Made by a program: the position numbers and the translations under genes
NCBI RefSeq assembly: GCF_020686965.1
Contig: NZ_JAJEPS010000003.1
Location: 124,001 to 188,000, forward strand
DNA: 64,000 bases
Origin: Hominiventricola filiformis
GTDB taxonomy: Bacteria; Bacillota; Clostridia; Lachnospirales; Lachnospiraceae
Direction: 5' to 3'
Shown here: positions 1-8,481 of the stretch, in pieces
Numbering within the stretch: the stretch's first letter is position 1
Layout: every line of letters starts with the position of its first letter
The notes under the pieces: generated by a model
What the model saw: only the letters and a program-made list of their open reading frames with translations
Databases searched by the model: none
Told to the model about the DNA's origin: nothing

Positions 1-546
1 CTCATCACAAACAATAAAATCCGGCTTCAATGATAATGCTCTCGCAATACCAACTACCTGACGCATTCCTCCATCCAATTCATGAGGGTAGTGATCCAAA
101 AGGTCTTCTGAAATGCCAACCATCTTACATAATTCGCTTATTTTTTCATCAACCTCTTTTTTGTCTTTAATTCCATGAATCTCATAAGCATCTTTCAGCG
201 TATCTTTTATCATCTTTTTCGGATTCAGAGAAGAATACGGATCTTGGAAAATCATTTGTATATGCCTCCGCAGTTCCATACTTTCCTCTCCAGATGCCTC
301 GAAAATATTTTTTCCCTTAAACAGAAGTTCTCCGCCTGTTGCTTCATGCAGTCTTAATACAAGATTTCCAACTGTACTCTTTCCACAGCCAGACTCGCCT
401 ACCAGCCCCAAAGTTTCTCCTGCATTCAAAGAAAAGTTTACTCCATCTACTGCATGCAGCACTCCTCTTCCTTTAATTTTAAAATGCTTTTTTAAATTTA
501 CTGCCTGCACTAATGCCTGCTGTTTATCCATACTTTTGTTTTCCAT
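1..546 (-). CDS. Oligopeptide/dipeptide ABC transporter ATP-binding protein (DppF/OppF type), partial
   Basis: Second ATPase of a peptide-type ABC importer; energises uptake with the DppD-like partner encoded just upstream. Only the first 182 codons are present; the C-terminal end lies beyond the left edge. Start MENKSMDKQQ is preceded by AAGAGG, 12 bases after the stop of the dppD-like gene. Walker A is GESGCGKST, the Q-loop FQDPYSSLNP is present, and Walker B begins FIVCDE at the window edge. The ABC signature reads LDGGMRQVVG rather than LSGGQRQ: the serine is aspartate. From memory, a DGG signature is common in clostridial members of this subfamily, so it is probably a lineage variant. 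Last gene of the operon visible here. Confidence 0.9.
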   Translation of the reverse strand, partial: MENKSMDKQQALVQAVNLKKHFKIKGRGVLHAVDGVNFSLNAGETLGLVGESGCGKSTVGNLVLRLHEATGGELLFKGKNIFEASGEESMELRRHIQMIFQDPYSSLNPKKMIKDTLKDAYEIHGIKDKKEVDEKISELCKMVGISEDLLDHYPHELDGGMRQVVGIARALSLKPDFIVCDE

Positions 547-558
547 AGTACACACCTC

Positions 559-1518
559 TTACATATGCCGAAAACAAGCAACATAATGATTCTCATTAAG
601 TTTTATCATTTTGGGACTATTTTTCTCGCACTCCTGTGTACAATGCTCGCACCTTGGATGAAAATAACAACCGGATGGTAAATGCTGCGGATTCGCTACT
701 GTTCCAGGAATAGAATATAATTCATCTCTTGGTCCCGTCAGTTTAGGTAATGAACCTAAAAGCCCTACTGTATATGGATGTGCCGGATTTGCGAACACTT
801 CCTGTACCAGACCATACTCTATAATCTGTCCTCCATACATTACTGCAACTTTTTCGCAAAGTTCTGATACAATACCCAGGTTATGCGTTATCATGAGCAA
901 AGCAGTATTTTCTTTTTTCTGCAGTTCTTTCAACAACATAAGCACCTGAGCTTGAATAGTTACATCCAGAGCTGTTGTAGGTTCATCCGCAATAAGAAGT
1001 TCTGTATTACAAGCCAGACCTGCTGCAATTCCGATTCGCTGTCTCATGCCACCACTGAACTGAACAGGATAATCATTGAAACGTTCACCAGGTATACTTA
1101 CCATTTCCATTAAACGCTGTGTTTCCTTCATGGCCTCCTTTTTTCCAAGCTTTCTGTGACGTCTTAATACCATTGCAATCTGTTCACCAACCGAAAACAC
1201 CGGATTCAAAGATGTTAAAGGATTCTGGAAAATCATGGATATCTTGTTACCACGAATATCCGTCATCTTTCTTTCACTCATTTTCATCAAAGAGTTTCCT
1301 TTATAAAGGATATCCCCATCTGTAAATCTTCCCGCTGGTTTTGGCAGCATCTGCAGCATAGATAATGCCGTAGTCGTCTTTCCAGCTCCACTTTCTCCTA
1401 CAAGTCCTACGGATTCTCCCGCGTCTATGGTAAGATTGACCCCATTCAAAGCCTTTGTTACTGCTCTTTCTGTATGAAATTCTACATTAAGATTTTTGAT
1501 TTCTATCAGATGTTCCAT
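559..1518 (-). CDS. Oligopeptide/dipeptide ABC transporter ATP-binding protein (DppD/OppD type)
   Basis: A 319-residue cytoplasmic ATPase of a peptide-family ABC importer. Visible motifs in order: Walker A GESGAGKTT, Q-loop FQNPLTSLNP, canonical signature FSGGMRQRIG, Walker B LLIADEPTTALD, H-loop ITHNLG. The C-terminal oligo_HPY extension (HPYTVGLLGSLP, then CYFHPRCEHC with a cysteine cluster) is diagnostic of the OppD/DppD/OppF/DppF group. It lies 12 bases downstream of the dppC-like gene and 12 bases upstream of the dppF-like gene, so the unit is one operon. Substrate cannot be read from sequence; members of this group carry peptides, nickel or other small solutes. Confidence 0.93.
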   Translation of the reverse strand: MEHLIEIKNLNVEFHTERAVTKALNGVNLTIDAGESVGLVGESGAGKTTTALSMLQMLPKPAGRFTDGDILYKGNSLMKMSERKMTDIRGNKISMIFQNPLTSLNPVFSVGEQIAMVLRRHRKLGKKEAMKETQRLMEMVSIPGERFNDYPVQFSGGMRQRIGIAAGLACNTELLIADEPTTALDVTIQAQVLMLLKELQKKENTALLMITHNLGIVSELCEKVAVMYGGQIIEYGLVQEVFANPAHPYTVGLLGSLPKLTGPRDELYSIPGTVANPQHLPSGCYFHPRCEHCTQECEKNSPKMIKLNENHYVACFRHM

Positions 1519-1530
1519 ATCTGTTTCCTC

Positions 1531-2367
1531 CTAAGTACGTTTCGGATCTAATACATCCCTAAGTCCATCTCCTAAGAAATTAAATCCTAATATTGTAATC
1601 ATAAGAGCAATCCCCGGCACCAGACATACCCACGGATACGCTGCCAGATAGTTTCTTCCATCAGCAATCATATTTCCCCAACTGGGTGTCGGCTGCATAA
1701 TTCCCTGCCCCAGATAGCTCAACGAAGCTTCTGTCAAAATTACATTGCCAAATTTCAGGCTAGCCTGAATTAACAGTGTTGTAGTGACATTTGGAAAAAT
1801 CTCTTTGCTGAGAATTCTGCTTGACGAACCTCCAAGAATTTTAATTGCACTTACAAATTCCATATTTTTAGCAACAAGCACATTTGTTCTTGTCAGCTTG
1901 CAGAACTCTACCCAGTTCAACAAAACCAAAATAGCAATTAAGTTCGGTACTGTGTTTCCCAATACTGCAACCAGAGCTATTGTTACTACAATGAGAGGCA
2001 GTGACAAAAACACATCACAGATTCTCATGATAACAGTATCAACAATTCCGCCCCAATAACCACTTATCAGTCCCAACAGAGTTCCTAACGCTACTGCAAG
2101 AATTGTAACAACAAACGAAATAATTAATGACATTCTGGCCCCATATAAAATTCTTGCAAGAATATCTCTTCCCAACTGATCTGTTCCTAACAAATGTCCA
2201 TCTGTAAGAGGTGGAAGTAATTTACTCATTAAATCATTATGCACTGGGTCACTTTTAACTAACATTGGTCCAAAAATCGCTGCACAGATAATCAGAACCG
2301 TAATACTTAACCCAATTAAGAAAAAGGAACTTCTCTTCATTCGTGAAATAACTATTTTTTTATCCAT
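1531..2367 (-). CDS. ABC transporter permease, DppC/OppC type
   Basis: A 278-residue inner-membrane permease with an N-terminal transmembrane segment, the short OppC_N region (LLPPLTDGHLLGTDQLGRDILARILYG), then the binding-protein-dependent transport domain with about five further helices. The GTDQLGRD motif is typical of DppC/OppC proteins. The EAA-like cytoplasmic loop (EASLSYLGQGIMQPTPSWG) that contacts the ATPases is present. RBS AAAGGA precedes the ATG. It is 12 bases from both neighbours, consistent with tight co-transcription with the DppB-like permease and the ATPases. Confidence 0.92.
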   Translation of the reverse strand: MDKKIVISRMKRSSFFLIGLSITVLIICAAIFGPMLVKSDPVHNDLMSKLLPPLTDGHLLGTDQLGRDILARILYGARMSLIISFVVTILAVALGTLLGLISGYWGGIVDTVIMRICDVFLSLPLIVVTIALVAVLGNTVPNLIAILVLLNWVEFCKLTRTNVLVAKNMEFVSAIKILGGSSSRILSKEIFPNVTTTLLIQASLKFGNVILTEASLSYLGQGIMQPTPSWGNMIADGRNYLAAYPWVCLVPGIALMITILGFNFLGDGLRDVLDPKRT

Positions 2368-2379
2368 ACCTTTTTTCCT

Positions 2380-3303
2380 TTACTGTAACCGAATTCTCGG
2401 ATCTATCAATGCATTGACAATATCTACCAAAAGATTCAGAACTGCAAACGCTGTTGCAATTAGCAGCAATAATGCCTGTACAACAAAGTAATCACGATTT
2501 CCAACTGATAAATTCAAAAGCTGTCCAATACCAGGCATTCCAAACATAGTCTCACATACGACTGCTCCACCAAGGAAATGTCCAATCTGCATACCAACTA
2601 ACGTAACAATCGGAATCATTGCATTTTTGAAAGCATATTTCATATATACGGTATGTCTTGGAATCCCTTTCGCTATTGTCGCCGTAATATAGTCTTCTCG
2701 AAGTACATCTATCATTCCTGATCTTCCCATTCGCGTTACAACTGCTGCAAATGGATAACCTAACGTCATTGCCGGTAAGACCAAACTCATTGGTCCCTCA
2801 TATCCAAACGCCGGGAAAATTCCAAGAAATACTGCAAATACGAGAATATTTAAAATACCAAGCCAAACAGTAGGCATTGACTGTCCAAGAACTGCAAAAG
2901 CCATTGCAAAGAAATCAATAAATTTGCCCTGATGTGTTCCTGCTAAAATTGCTATAGGAATACTTATAATCAGTGAAAATGCCAGTGCTGCCATAGATAT
3001 TTTTAAACTAACAAAAAACCGTGATATTACAAGACTCGAAACTGCTTTGTTATAAATGATAGAAGTTCCTAAATCTCCATGCAACACACCCACAATATAC
3101 GTTATATATTGCTTAACAAGTGGCTGATCCAATCCTAATTTTGCCTCCATAGCCGCAATATCTTCTACCGTAGCACTGTCTCCCAACACCATCATTGCAG
3201 GGTTTCCAGGAGCAAGACGTATTAAGACGAAAGAAAGTATAGATACTGCAAACAATACAATAAATGTCTGCCCTATTCTTTTCAAAATATATCTCCAGAG
3301 CAT
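2380..3303 (-). CDS. ABC transporter permease, DppB/OppB type
   Basis: A 307-residue membrane permease. I start it at MLWRYILKRI because AGGAGG lies directly upstream; the frame extends 20 codons further, but that extension runs into a hairpin. Family features: RLAPGNPAMM near residue 25-35 (the DppB periplasmic motif), LGLDQPLVKQY, and the conserved C-terminal region with VVCETMFGMPGIGQLL. Six membrane segments are predictable by eye. It follows the binding-protein gene after an 83-base gap containing a terminator-like hairpin, which probably lowers permease expression relative to the binding protein. Confidence 0.92.
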   Translation of the reverse strand: MLWRYILKRIGQTFIVLFAVSILSFVLIRLAPGNPAMMVLGDSATVEDIAAMEAKLGLDQPLVKQYITYIVGVLHGDLGTSIIYNKAVSSLVISRFFVSLKISMAALAFSLIISIPIAILAGTHQGKFIDFFAMAFAVLGQSMPTVWLGILNILVFAVFLGIFPAFGYEGPMSLVLPAMTLGYPFAAVVTRMGRSGMIDVLREDYITATIAKGIPRHTVYMKYAFKNAMIPIVTLVGMQIGHFLGGAVVCETMFGMPGIGQLLNLSVGNRDYFVVQALLLLIATAFAVLNLLVDIVNALIDPRIRLQ

Positions 3304-3323
3304 ATTACTCCTCCTTTTAAAAA

Positions 3324-3365
3324 CCGTGCATAACAGATACACGTTTTGTTTTCTGTTATGCACGG
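3324..3365 (-). terminator. Intercistronic hairpin between binding-protein and permease genes
   Basis: A perfect 13-bp inverted repeat (CCGTGCATAACAG at 3324-3336 and its complement at 3353-3365) with a 16-base loop. On the minus strand it is followed by TTTTT immediately before the DppB ribosome binding site. It fits a leaky terminator or 3'-end stabiliser giving excess binding protein over permease, a known arrangement in ABC operons; the role here is inferred. Confidence 0.75.
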
Positions 3366-3386
3366 GTAACTTTACCAGTTCAGTTT

Positions 3387-4976
3387 CTAATTTGCAGATG
3401 CATCATATGTTACGTATCTGAAATAGTGAACATTATCCGGATAAATCGGTAAATTGATAATTCCTTTATCATGTGCCGAATAATCATGATATGAAACAAT
3501 ATTTGACTGTGATGCAGGATCTTCTCTCATGATTTTATTAATTTCATGTAATTCTTCAATTCTCTTATCCTCATCCAGTTCTTTATTGGACTGTTCAATC
3601 AACGCATTCAGTTCTTCATTTACATATCCCGAATGATGTGCATCCAGCAGAATTCGTTTGCTGAGGTGTGAAAATGCATCTCCGTCAGCATGAATCTGAG
3701 TTACCATAAAGATATCATAAGTTCCCTCTGCACGAATTGTATTCATAGTTGCCGGCTCAATAGGTTCTACACTGCAATTAATTCCAACTGCCTGCAGATC
3801 TTCTGCAATAGCTAATCCAATCTCCTGTGCATACTGTTCTGATGTTTTTACATTCAGTACAATTTCTCTTCCATCATAATTAGATGCTGCAACATATTCT
3901 TTTGCTTTTTCCGGATCATACTCATATGCCGGATAGCTCTCATCATAACCGTAGGTACTGGAACACCAGATTCCATTCGGAACTCCACCATTTCTTCCAT
4001 TATAGAATCCATTTCCAATCGCTTCTCTGTTAATTGCATAATCAAATGCCAATCTTAAATTCGGATCTGAGAACGGTTCACCCGCTGCACAGTTGTACTG
4101 GCAATAGTAGAAAATAGTTGCTTCATCTTCTACCTGAACATCAATTCTATCTTCTGATCCATTATACATGCTCAACATTTCATCATTCATATTCAGATTT
4201 ACCTGAATATCCCCAGATAAATGTGCTGATACAGATGTTGCTACCTCATTCAGAGCACGCATCTCAACTTCATCATAATATGAATCATTTGTCTTCCAGC
4301 AATTTGGATTTTTCGCTAGTACCCAGTTCTGTCCTTCATTATATTCTGCAAGCATCCACGGGCCCGTACCACACTGAATTTCTCTATGTTCCGTGAACAG
4401 ATCTGCACCGTACTGTTCATATGCTTCATGTGGAATAATCCAAGTCCAGCCAACAGATGCCAAGAACATAGAAAACGGCTCTGTCGTCTTAATTTCTACA
4501 GTATAATCGTCTACTGCAGAAACACTGTCAAGCATTGCCCAATGATCAATGTATGTATTACAAGTCTGATCATCCAGAACTCTTTGGTAGGAACATACAA
4601 CATCCGCTGATGTAAAATCCTGTCCATTCTGGAACTTTACATCCTTACGCAAATTAAATGTCCATGTCATTCCATCATCTGCAACGCTCCAGTCCTCTGC
4701 CAATGCTGGTTCGTAACCACCTTTATGATCACTTTCTACCAGACAGTCATATACCATGTATGCATAGGTAAAACCTTCCTGATCTGAAATATAAATGGGA
4801 TCAAGACGATCTGTAACTGAATCCCATCCAATAGTCAGACGCTTTTCCGGTTCCCCTGCTGCCGGACTTACAGCGTTTCCACCATCACTTGTTGTCTTAT
4901 TGCCGCCCCCACAAGCTGTCAGACTCAAGACCATTGCCGCTGCCAGAAAACAAGATAACATTTGTTTCTTTTTCAT
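3387..4976 (-). CDS. Extracellular solute-binding lipoprotein, family 5 (DppA/OppA type)
   Basis: A 529-residue secreted lipoprotein that captures substrate for the downstream DppBCDF-type transporter. The N-terminus MKKKQMLSCFLAAAMVLSL ends in lipobox LTAC, with a glycine-rich linker after the cysteine. The mature part has family-5 features: LTIGWDSVTDRLDPIY at the start, LAEDWSVADDGMTWTFNLRKDV, and VCSYQRVLDD. First gene of the transporter operon, with ATG preceded by GGAGGA. The ligand is unknown; the upstream amidohydrolase and LarA homologue hint at something other than plain peptide nutrition, but they are separated by a terminator. Confidence 0.93.
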   Translation of the reverse strand: MKKKQMLSCFLAAAMVLSLTACGGGNKTTSDGGNAVSPAAGEPEKRLTIGWDSVTDRLDPIYISDQEGFTYAYMVYDCLVESDHKGGYEPALAEDWSVADDGMTWTFNLRKDVKFQNGQDFTSADVVCSYQRVLDDQTCNTYIDHWAMLDSVSAVDDYTVEIKTTEPFSMFLASVGWTWIIPHEAYEQYGADLFTEHREIQCGTGPWMLAEYNEGQNWVLAKNPNCWKTNDSYYDEVEMRALNEVATSVSAHLSGDIQVNLNMNDEMLSMYNGSEDRIDVQVEDEATIFYYCQYNCAAGEPFSDPNLRLAFDYAINREAIGNGFYNGRNGGVPNGIWCSSTYGYDESYPAYEYDPEKAKEYVAASNYDGREIVLNVKTSEQYAQEIGLAIAEDLQAVGINCSVEPIEPATMNTIRAEGTYDIFMVTQIHADGDAFSHLSKRILLDAHHSGYVNEELNALIEQSNKELDEDKRIEELHEINKIMREDPASQSNIVSYHDYSAHDKGIINLPIYPDNVHYFRYVTYDASAN

Positions 4977-5031
4977 TCATTTTCCTCCTTTTGCTTTTGC
5001 ACGATGTTCTGTTTCCTTTATTGATATATTA

Positions 5032-5037
5032 ATTATA
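5032..5037 (-). promoter_or_regulatory. Possible -10 of the dpp-type operon
   Basis: Minus-strand TATAAT about 56 bases upstream of the binding-protein start. No convincing -35 hexamer sits 16-18 bases upstream, so the promoter may need an activator, or the call may be wrong. Confidence 0.3.
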
Positions 5038-5136
5038 GTTGCTGTTTCCTGTTTCATCCATTGACATTTTTGTCGTCATCTTTTTCAATATTGCATTTTG
5101 CTGTATTATTATCTTGTTTTTTCTCTTTTTATGTGC

Positions 5137-5173
5137 AAAATACCGAATCCCCATTTTGAGAATCCGGTATTTT
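5137..5173 (-). terminator. Terminator of the LarA-homologue/amidohydrolase unit
   Basis: Inverted repeat AAAATACCG (5137-5145) / CGGTATTTT (5165-5173) just after the amidohydrolase stop. The A/T-rich arms mean it could act in both directions. It separates this unit from the dpp-type operon. Confidence 0.6.
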
Positions 5174-5192
5174 GAGTTATCATTATTTTTTA

Positions 5193-6821
5193 TTATCTTT
5201 TATATACTTCTTCCCCTCCAATCACTGTCAATAAAACTTTTCCGTCTTTAATTTTATCTGTTTCACAAGTCATAATATCATAATCTGTCACCACAAAATC
5301 TGCTAATTTCCCCGGTGCTAATGATCCTTTGATATCTTCTTCATAAGTTGCATATGCAGCCCACAGTGTCTGAGAAAGCAGTGCCTCCTGTCTGGATACG
5401 GCATTTTCCATCATCCATCCTTCTTCCGGAATACACTTATCATTCTTTCGCGCAACTGCAGAATGCATTTCTACTAATGGATTTACCGTCGTTACTGGCG
5501 CATCTGTTCCTCCTGCTATAATGCATCCACCATCCAAAACCTTCCTCCATGCATATGCATATTTTACTCTACCATGTCCAAGGCGTTGATCCGGCATAGG
5601 ATAATTAAATGTTGCATTTGTAGCCTGCATCGATGGTATAATTCCACTTTCTCTGGCTCGCTCCGGATAATCATCATGGATGACCTGAAAATGTTCTATT
5701 CTAAACCGTGGATCTACTAATTCATGATCCTTCATCACTTTTTTATAAGTTCGTAAAACCTGATCATTCGCCTGATCACCAATCGCGTGGGTAATCACCT
5801 GAAAACCATTTTTAGCAGCCTTGTCAACGATTGCATGATACTGTTCATCCGTGTTTAACAGTTTTCCCTTCCAGCCTGGACGATCCTCATACGCTTCTGT
5901 TAATGCTGCACTTCTCGCCCCCAAAGATCCATCTGCGAACAGCTTTACTGCTCTTACCGTATATCTGTTCCCATAAGCTCCAATTTGAGGACCTCTTGCA
6001 TACCAGTGATCCAACTGGGCGTTACTTTCTTGGATAGATGGTCCTGTCAAAGCATAATAGCCTCTGATTTTAAAGCTTCCATCTGCATACATTTCTTCCA
6101 TTGTTCTTAGAAAGTCATCTGTTGTCATCAGATCTCCAAAACTGGTAATTCCGTATGCCAATAACTCTTTCTGAGTCATTTCTAATCCATCTTTCAATTG
6201 TTTACCTGACATTGGCGGAATAATAGCTTCAATCGGATCTCTTGCTGTCTCGTTCAGACAACCAGTCAGTTTTCCATTTGCATTCCTTAAATATTCTCCA
6301 CCCTGAGGATTCTCAACACTTTCATCAATACCTGCAAGTTCAAAGGCTTTTGAATTTACCCAGCTCATATGACCACCAAATCGTTCCAACACTACCGGAT
6401 TATTAGGTGCCACCTGATCCAAATCTTCTTTGGTAGGGTAAACTGCGTCTTCCCAGAACAGTTCAGACCATCCCATTCCCCAGATCCATTCTCCAGGTTC
6501 TGCTGCCGCAGCTTTGGCCTTTACATTTTTTAAAATTTCTTCTTTTGTTTTACAATAAATATCTACACTCAGTAATACTTTTGTATAGTCATAAATATGC
6601 ATATGTGATTCATTAAAACCAGGATATACAGTTTTCCCCTTTAAATCGATTACCTTTGTATCACTACCAACAAAAAATTTTGCCTGTACATTTCCTCCCA
6701 CATACACTAACCGATCACCTTTAATCGCAAGGCACGTGGCCTTTGGCATGCAAGAGTCCATTGTATAAATATTACCATTTGTATAAACTACATCTGCGAC
6801 TACTTTTTTCATTCTGCTCAT
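5193..6821 (-). CDS. Amidohydrolase family protein (YtcJ-like, Amidohydro_3)
   Basis: A 542-residue metal-dependent hydrolase. Start MSRMKKVVADVVYTNG is chosen because AAAGGGAGA lies upstream; the open frame extends 37 codons further into the preceding gene. Family signatures: NGNIYTMD at the start, GKTVYPGFNESHMHIYD (metal-binding HxH variant), DGSLGARSAAL, TDAPVTTVNPLVEMHSAV, and the C-terminal GSLAPGKLADFVVTD. These place it in the YtcJ/N-substituted-formamide deformylase-like clade, whose true substrates are mostly unknown. It lies 16 bases after the LarA homologue, so the two are probably co-transcribed and may act on the same compound; that link is inference. Confidence 0.85.
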   Translation of the reverse strand: MSRMKKVVADVVYTNGNIYTMDSCMPKATCLAIKGDRLVYVGGNVQAKFFVGSDTKVIDLKGKTVYPGFNESHMHIYDYTKVLLSVDIYCKTKEEILKNVKAKAAAAEPGEWIWGMGWSELFWEDAVYPTKEDLDQVAPNNPVVLERFGGHMSWVNSKAFELAGIDESVENPQGGEYLRNANGKLTGCLNETARDPIEAIIPPMSGKQLKDGLEMTQKELLAYGITSFGDLMTTDDFLRTMEEMYADGSFKIRGYYALTGPSIQESNAQLDHWYARGPQIGAYGNRYTVRAVKLFADGSLGARSAALTEAYEDRPGWKGKLLNTDEQYHAIVDKAAKNGFQVITHAIGDQANDQVLRTYKKVMKDHELVDPRFRIEHFQVIHDDYPERARESGIIPSMQATNATFNYPMPDQRLGHGRVKYAYAWRKVLDGGCIIAGGTDAPVTTVNPLVEMHSAVARKNDKCIPEEGWMMENAVSRQEALLSQTLWAAYATYEEDIKGSLAPGKLADFVVTDYDIMTCETDKIKDGKVLLTVIGGEEVYKR

Positions 6822-6837
6822 TTTATTTTCTCCCTTT

Positions 6838-8139
6838 TTACTGTTGTAACGATAACAATAAAGTTCCTTTTTTATCAAACGGTATTTCAAATGGTTCTGA
6901 CAATATTTCAATTCTTGAATCCTTCTTTGCATCAGGAATCATGGATTCCGAAATATAAAATTCAGACACATGAAGAGAATCTGTAATTATTACCATTCTT
7001 GTCTCTTCAAAACTTGATGCATTAGCAGCTCCTACCAGAGTCATGATTGCTTCCTTATCATTTTCCATAACCATAGGAACCTTTGCTATATCAAGTCCTG
7101 TTGTCGTAATGGCGTTAGCGTACATCGCGCGAAAATCTATTTTGTCATATAATCTCTTTGTGATAACCTCTACCGTTCCTATTCCTGATGAATTTCCATG
7201 TGTCGCATCCGTTAAATCCAATATGCCGGCCACATTGACATAAGGATCATTATTAGGTACAAATTGTGAACAAGGTTTTCCAACAACATTCGGGTCATAT
7301 CCATCACCAGACACATCTTTTCCCGATCTTCTAAGCACCAATACATCTATTGGATTGAATAATATCTTTGGCATTTTTGATCTGGCCAGTTCCAACAATT
7401 CTTTATCTGCCTCTAAAAAGTGTTCTGCCTGAACTACCTGAATGGTATATACTTTGTCATACGCATTTTCAACTGATGCAACGCCAAATAAAATCTTTCC
7501 TGTTTCGATTTTTATTCTGGCTGATTTTGTTATCATTTCATACATATATTTGAATGTACGCTGATGACACGCATTTGCCCCTTTTTGCTTTCCCAGACCA
7601 ATTGTAAGCATCTTACATAATCCGCTTTCAATCGGTGCCCTAAAACATGTATGTGGTTTCACCCTCACAATCGGAATAACACCATCTGAGTCCATCGCAT
7701 TTTTATCAAAATAAACATGAACTTCATCACTCGTCTCATCAATTTTGAAACTTCCTATATCATATACTTCCATTGAGGAACGAATTTTGCATCCTACATA
7801 TTTTTCCGTTACCCCAAGCTGCTCTAAAACTTCTTTCTGTCCCTCTGCCGTTGCTCCTCCATGACTTCCCATAGCTGGCACAATAAATGGTTCTGCCCCC
7901 AGCTTTCTAACTTCCGAAGCAACTGCCTTTGTAATATCTGCAATTAGAGCAACCCCTCTGCTCCCAACTGCCAATGCAATACTCATTCCTGGTTTTATTT
8001 TTGATGATATTTCGCTCTTTAAGAACTGTTCTCTCACCGCCAATTCCACATTTTCCAAACGAGTTTCATCAAAATTCTGCCGCACCTTAACTACTTTTGG
8101 TAATTGAACGTGTTCAATTAAATCCCACATAATTCCCAT
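6838..8139 (-). CDS. LarA-like (nickel-pincer cofactor) racemase/isomerase homologue
   Basis: A 433-residue cytosolic protein; start MGIMWDLIEH follows GAGAGG at good spacing. It looks like a distant member of the lactate racemase LarA family (DUF2088). Visible motifs: GSRG at 59-62, GSHGG with His93, KPHT with His163, LCKML with Lys176, and ACHQ with His192. In LarA, Lys184 binds the pincer cofactor and His200, 16 residues later, binds nickel; here Lys176 and His192 have the same 16-residue spacing, which supports the assignment. No larB, larC or larE cofactor genes lie in this window. LarA homologues act on varied 2-hydroxy acids, so the substrate is open. Probably co-transcribed with the amidohydrolase. 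Confidence 0.65.
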   Translation of the reverse strand: MGIMWDLIEHVQLPKVVKVRQNFDETRLENVELAVREQFLKSEISSKIKPGMSIALAVGSRGVALIADITKAVASEVRKLGAEPFIVPAMGSHGGATAEGQKEVLEQLGVTEKYVGCKIRSSMEVYDIGSFKIDETSDEVHVYFDKNAMDSDGVIPIVRVKPHTCFRAPIESGLCKMLTIGLGKQKGANACHQRTFKYMYEMITKSARIKIETGKILFGVASVENAYDKVYTIQVVQAEHFLEADKELLELARSKMPKILFNPIDVLVLRRSGKDVSGDGYDPNVVGKPCSQFVPNNDPYVNVAGILDLTDATHGNSSGIGTVEVITKRLYDKIDFRAMYANAITTTGLDIAKVPMVMENDKEAIMTLVGAANASSFEETRMVIITDSLHVSEFYISESMIPDAKKDSRIEILSEPFEIPFDKKGTLLLSLQQ

Positions 8140-8185
8140 AAGTTTTTCCTCTCTTTTGCATTTTTTAGATACTTTCATATACAAA

Positions 8186-8212
8186 ATTATATTATTTGTT
8201 TTTTTATATCAA
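8186..8212 (-). promoter_or_regulatory. Possible promoter of the LarA-homologue unit
   Basis: Minus-strand TATAAT (8186-8191) with TTGATA (8207-8212) only 15 bases upstream, about 47 bases from the start codon. The surroundings are very A/T-rich, so chance matches are likely. Confidence 0.35.
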
Positions 8213-8303
8213 TTTTTTATTTTGACATTTTTCTTTCTTTTTTTGTTGCTTGTATACTTAACCATAGAAAAATAATCTTCAGACATAATTGCACAAAACA
8301 AAA

Positions 8304-8337
8304 CCTCTGTAGATACAATCATTTATATCTATAGAGG
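8304..8337 (-). terminator. Terminator hairpin after the acetyltransferase and transposase remnant
   Basis: 12-bp inverted repeat CCTCTGTAGATA / TATCTATAGAGG with one G-T wobble and a 10-base loop. Minus-strand tail is GTTTTGTTTTG; the plus side has TCTTTC, so it may be bidirectional. Confidence 0.65.
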
Positions 8338-8340
8338 TCT

Positions 8341-8430
8341 TTCATTATATTTTCATATACATCAATTTTTCTGCAAGCTACAAATCCCTTGATCCCGAAT
8401 ACGTCAGCAGTATATCTGTTGTCCTTCAGA
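8341..8430 (-). pseudogene. Remnant of a PD-(D/E)XK transposase-family gene (3' end only)
   Basis: About 85 bases that align by eye, at roughly three quarters identity, with the last ~28 codons of the intact gene at 9286-10347. The shared stretch includes CAGATAT..CTGC.GACGTAT and the end GATATGA.AAT.TAAT. Read in the parental frame it contains an extra base and stop codons, so it is dead. Similarity fades upstream. The 342 bases between the LarA homologue and the acetyltransferase hold only this remnant, the hairpin at 8304-8337 and a possible promoter. Confidence 0.7.
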
Positions 8431-8481
8431 TTTTCCTTTCATTAATCATGGACTCTCCATGAATAGTACATTCTTTATTTT

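Noticed and set aside
8104..8117. Palindrome TTGAACGTGTTCAA near the start of the LarA-homologue gene
   Set aside because: Lies within the coding sequence (LIEHVQL) and is explained by codons; no promoter overlap.
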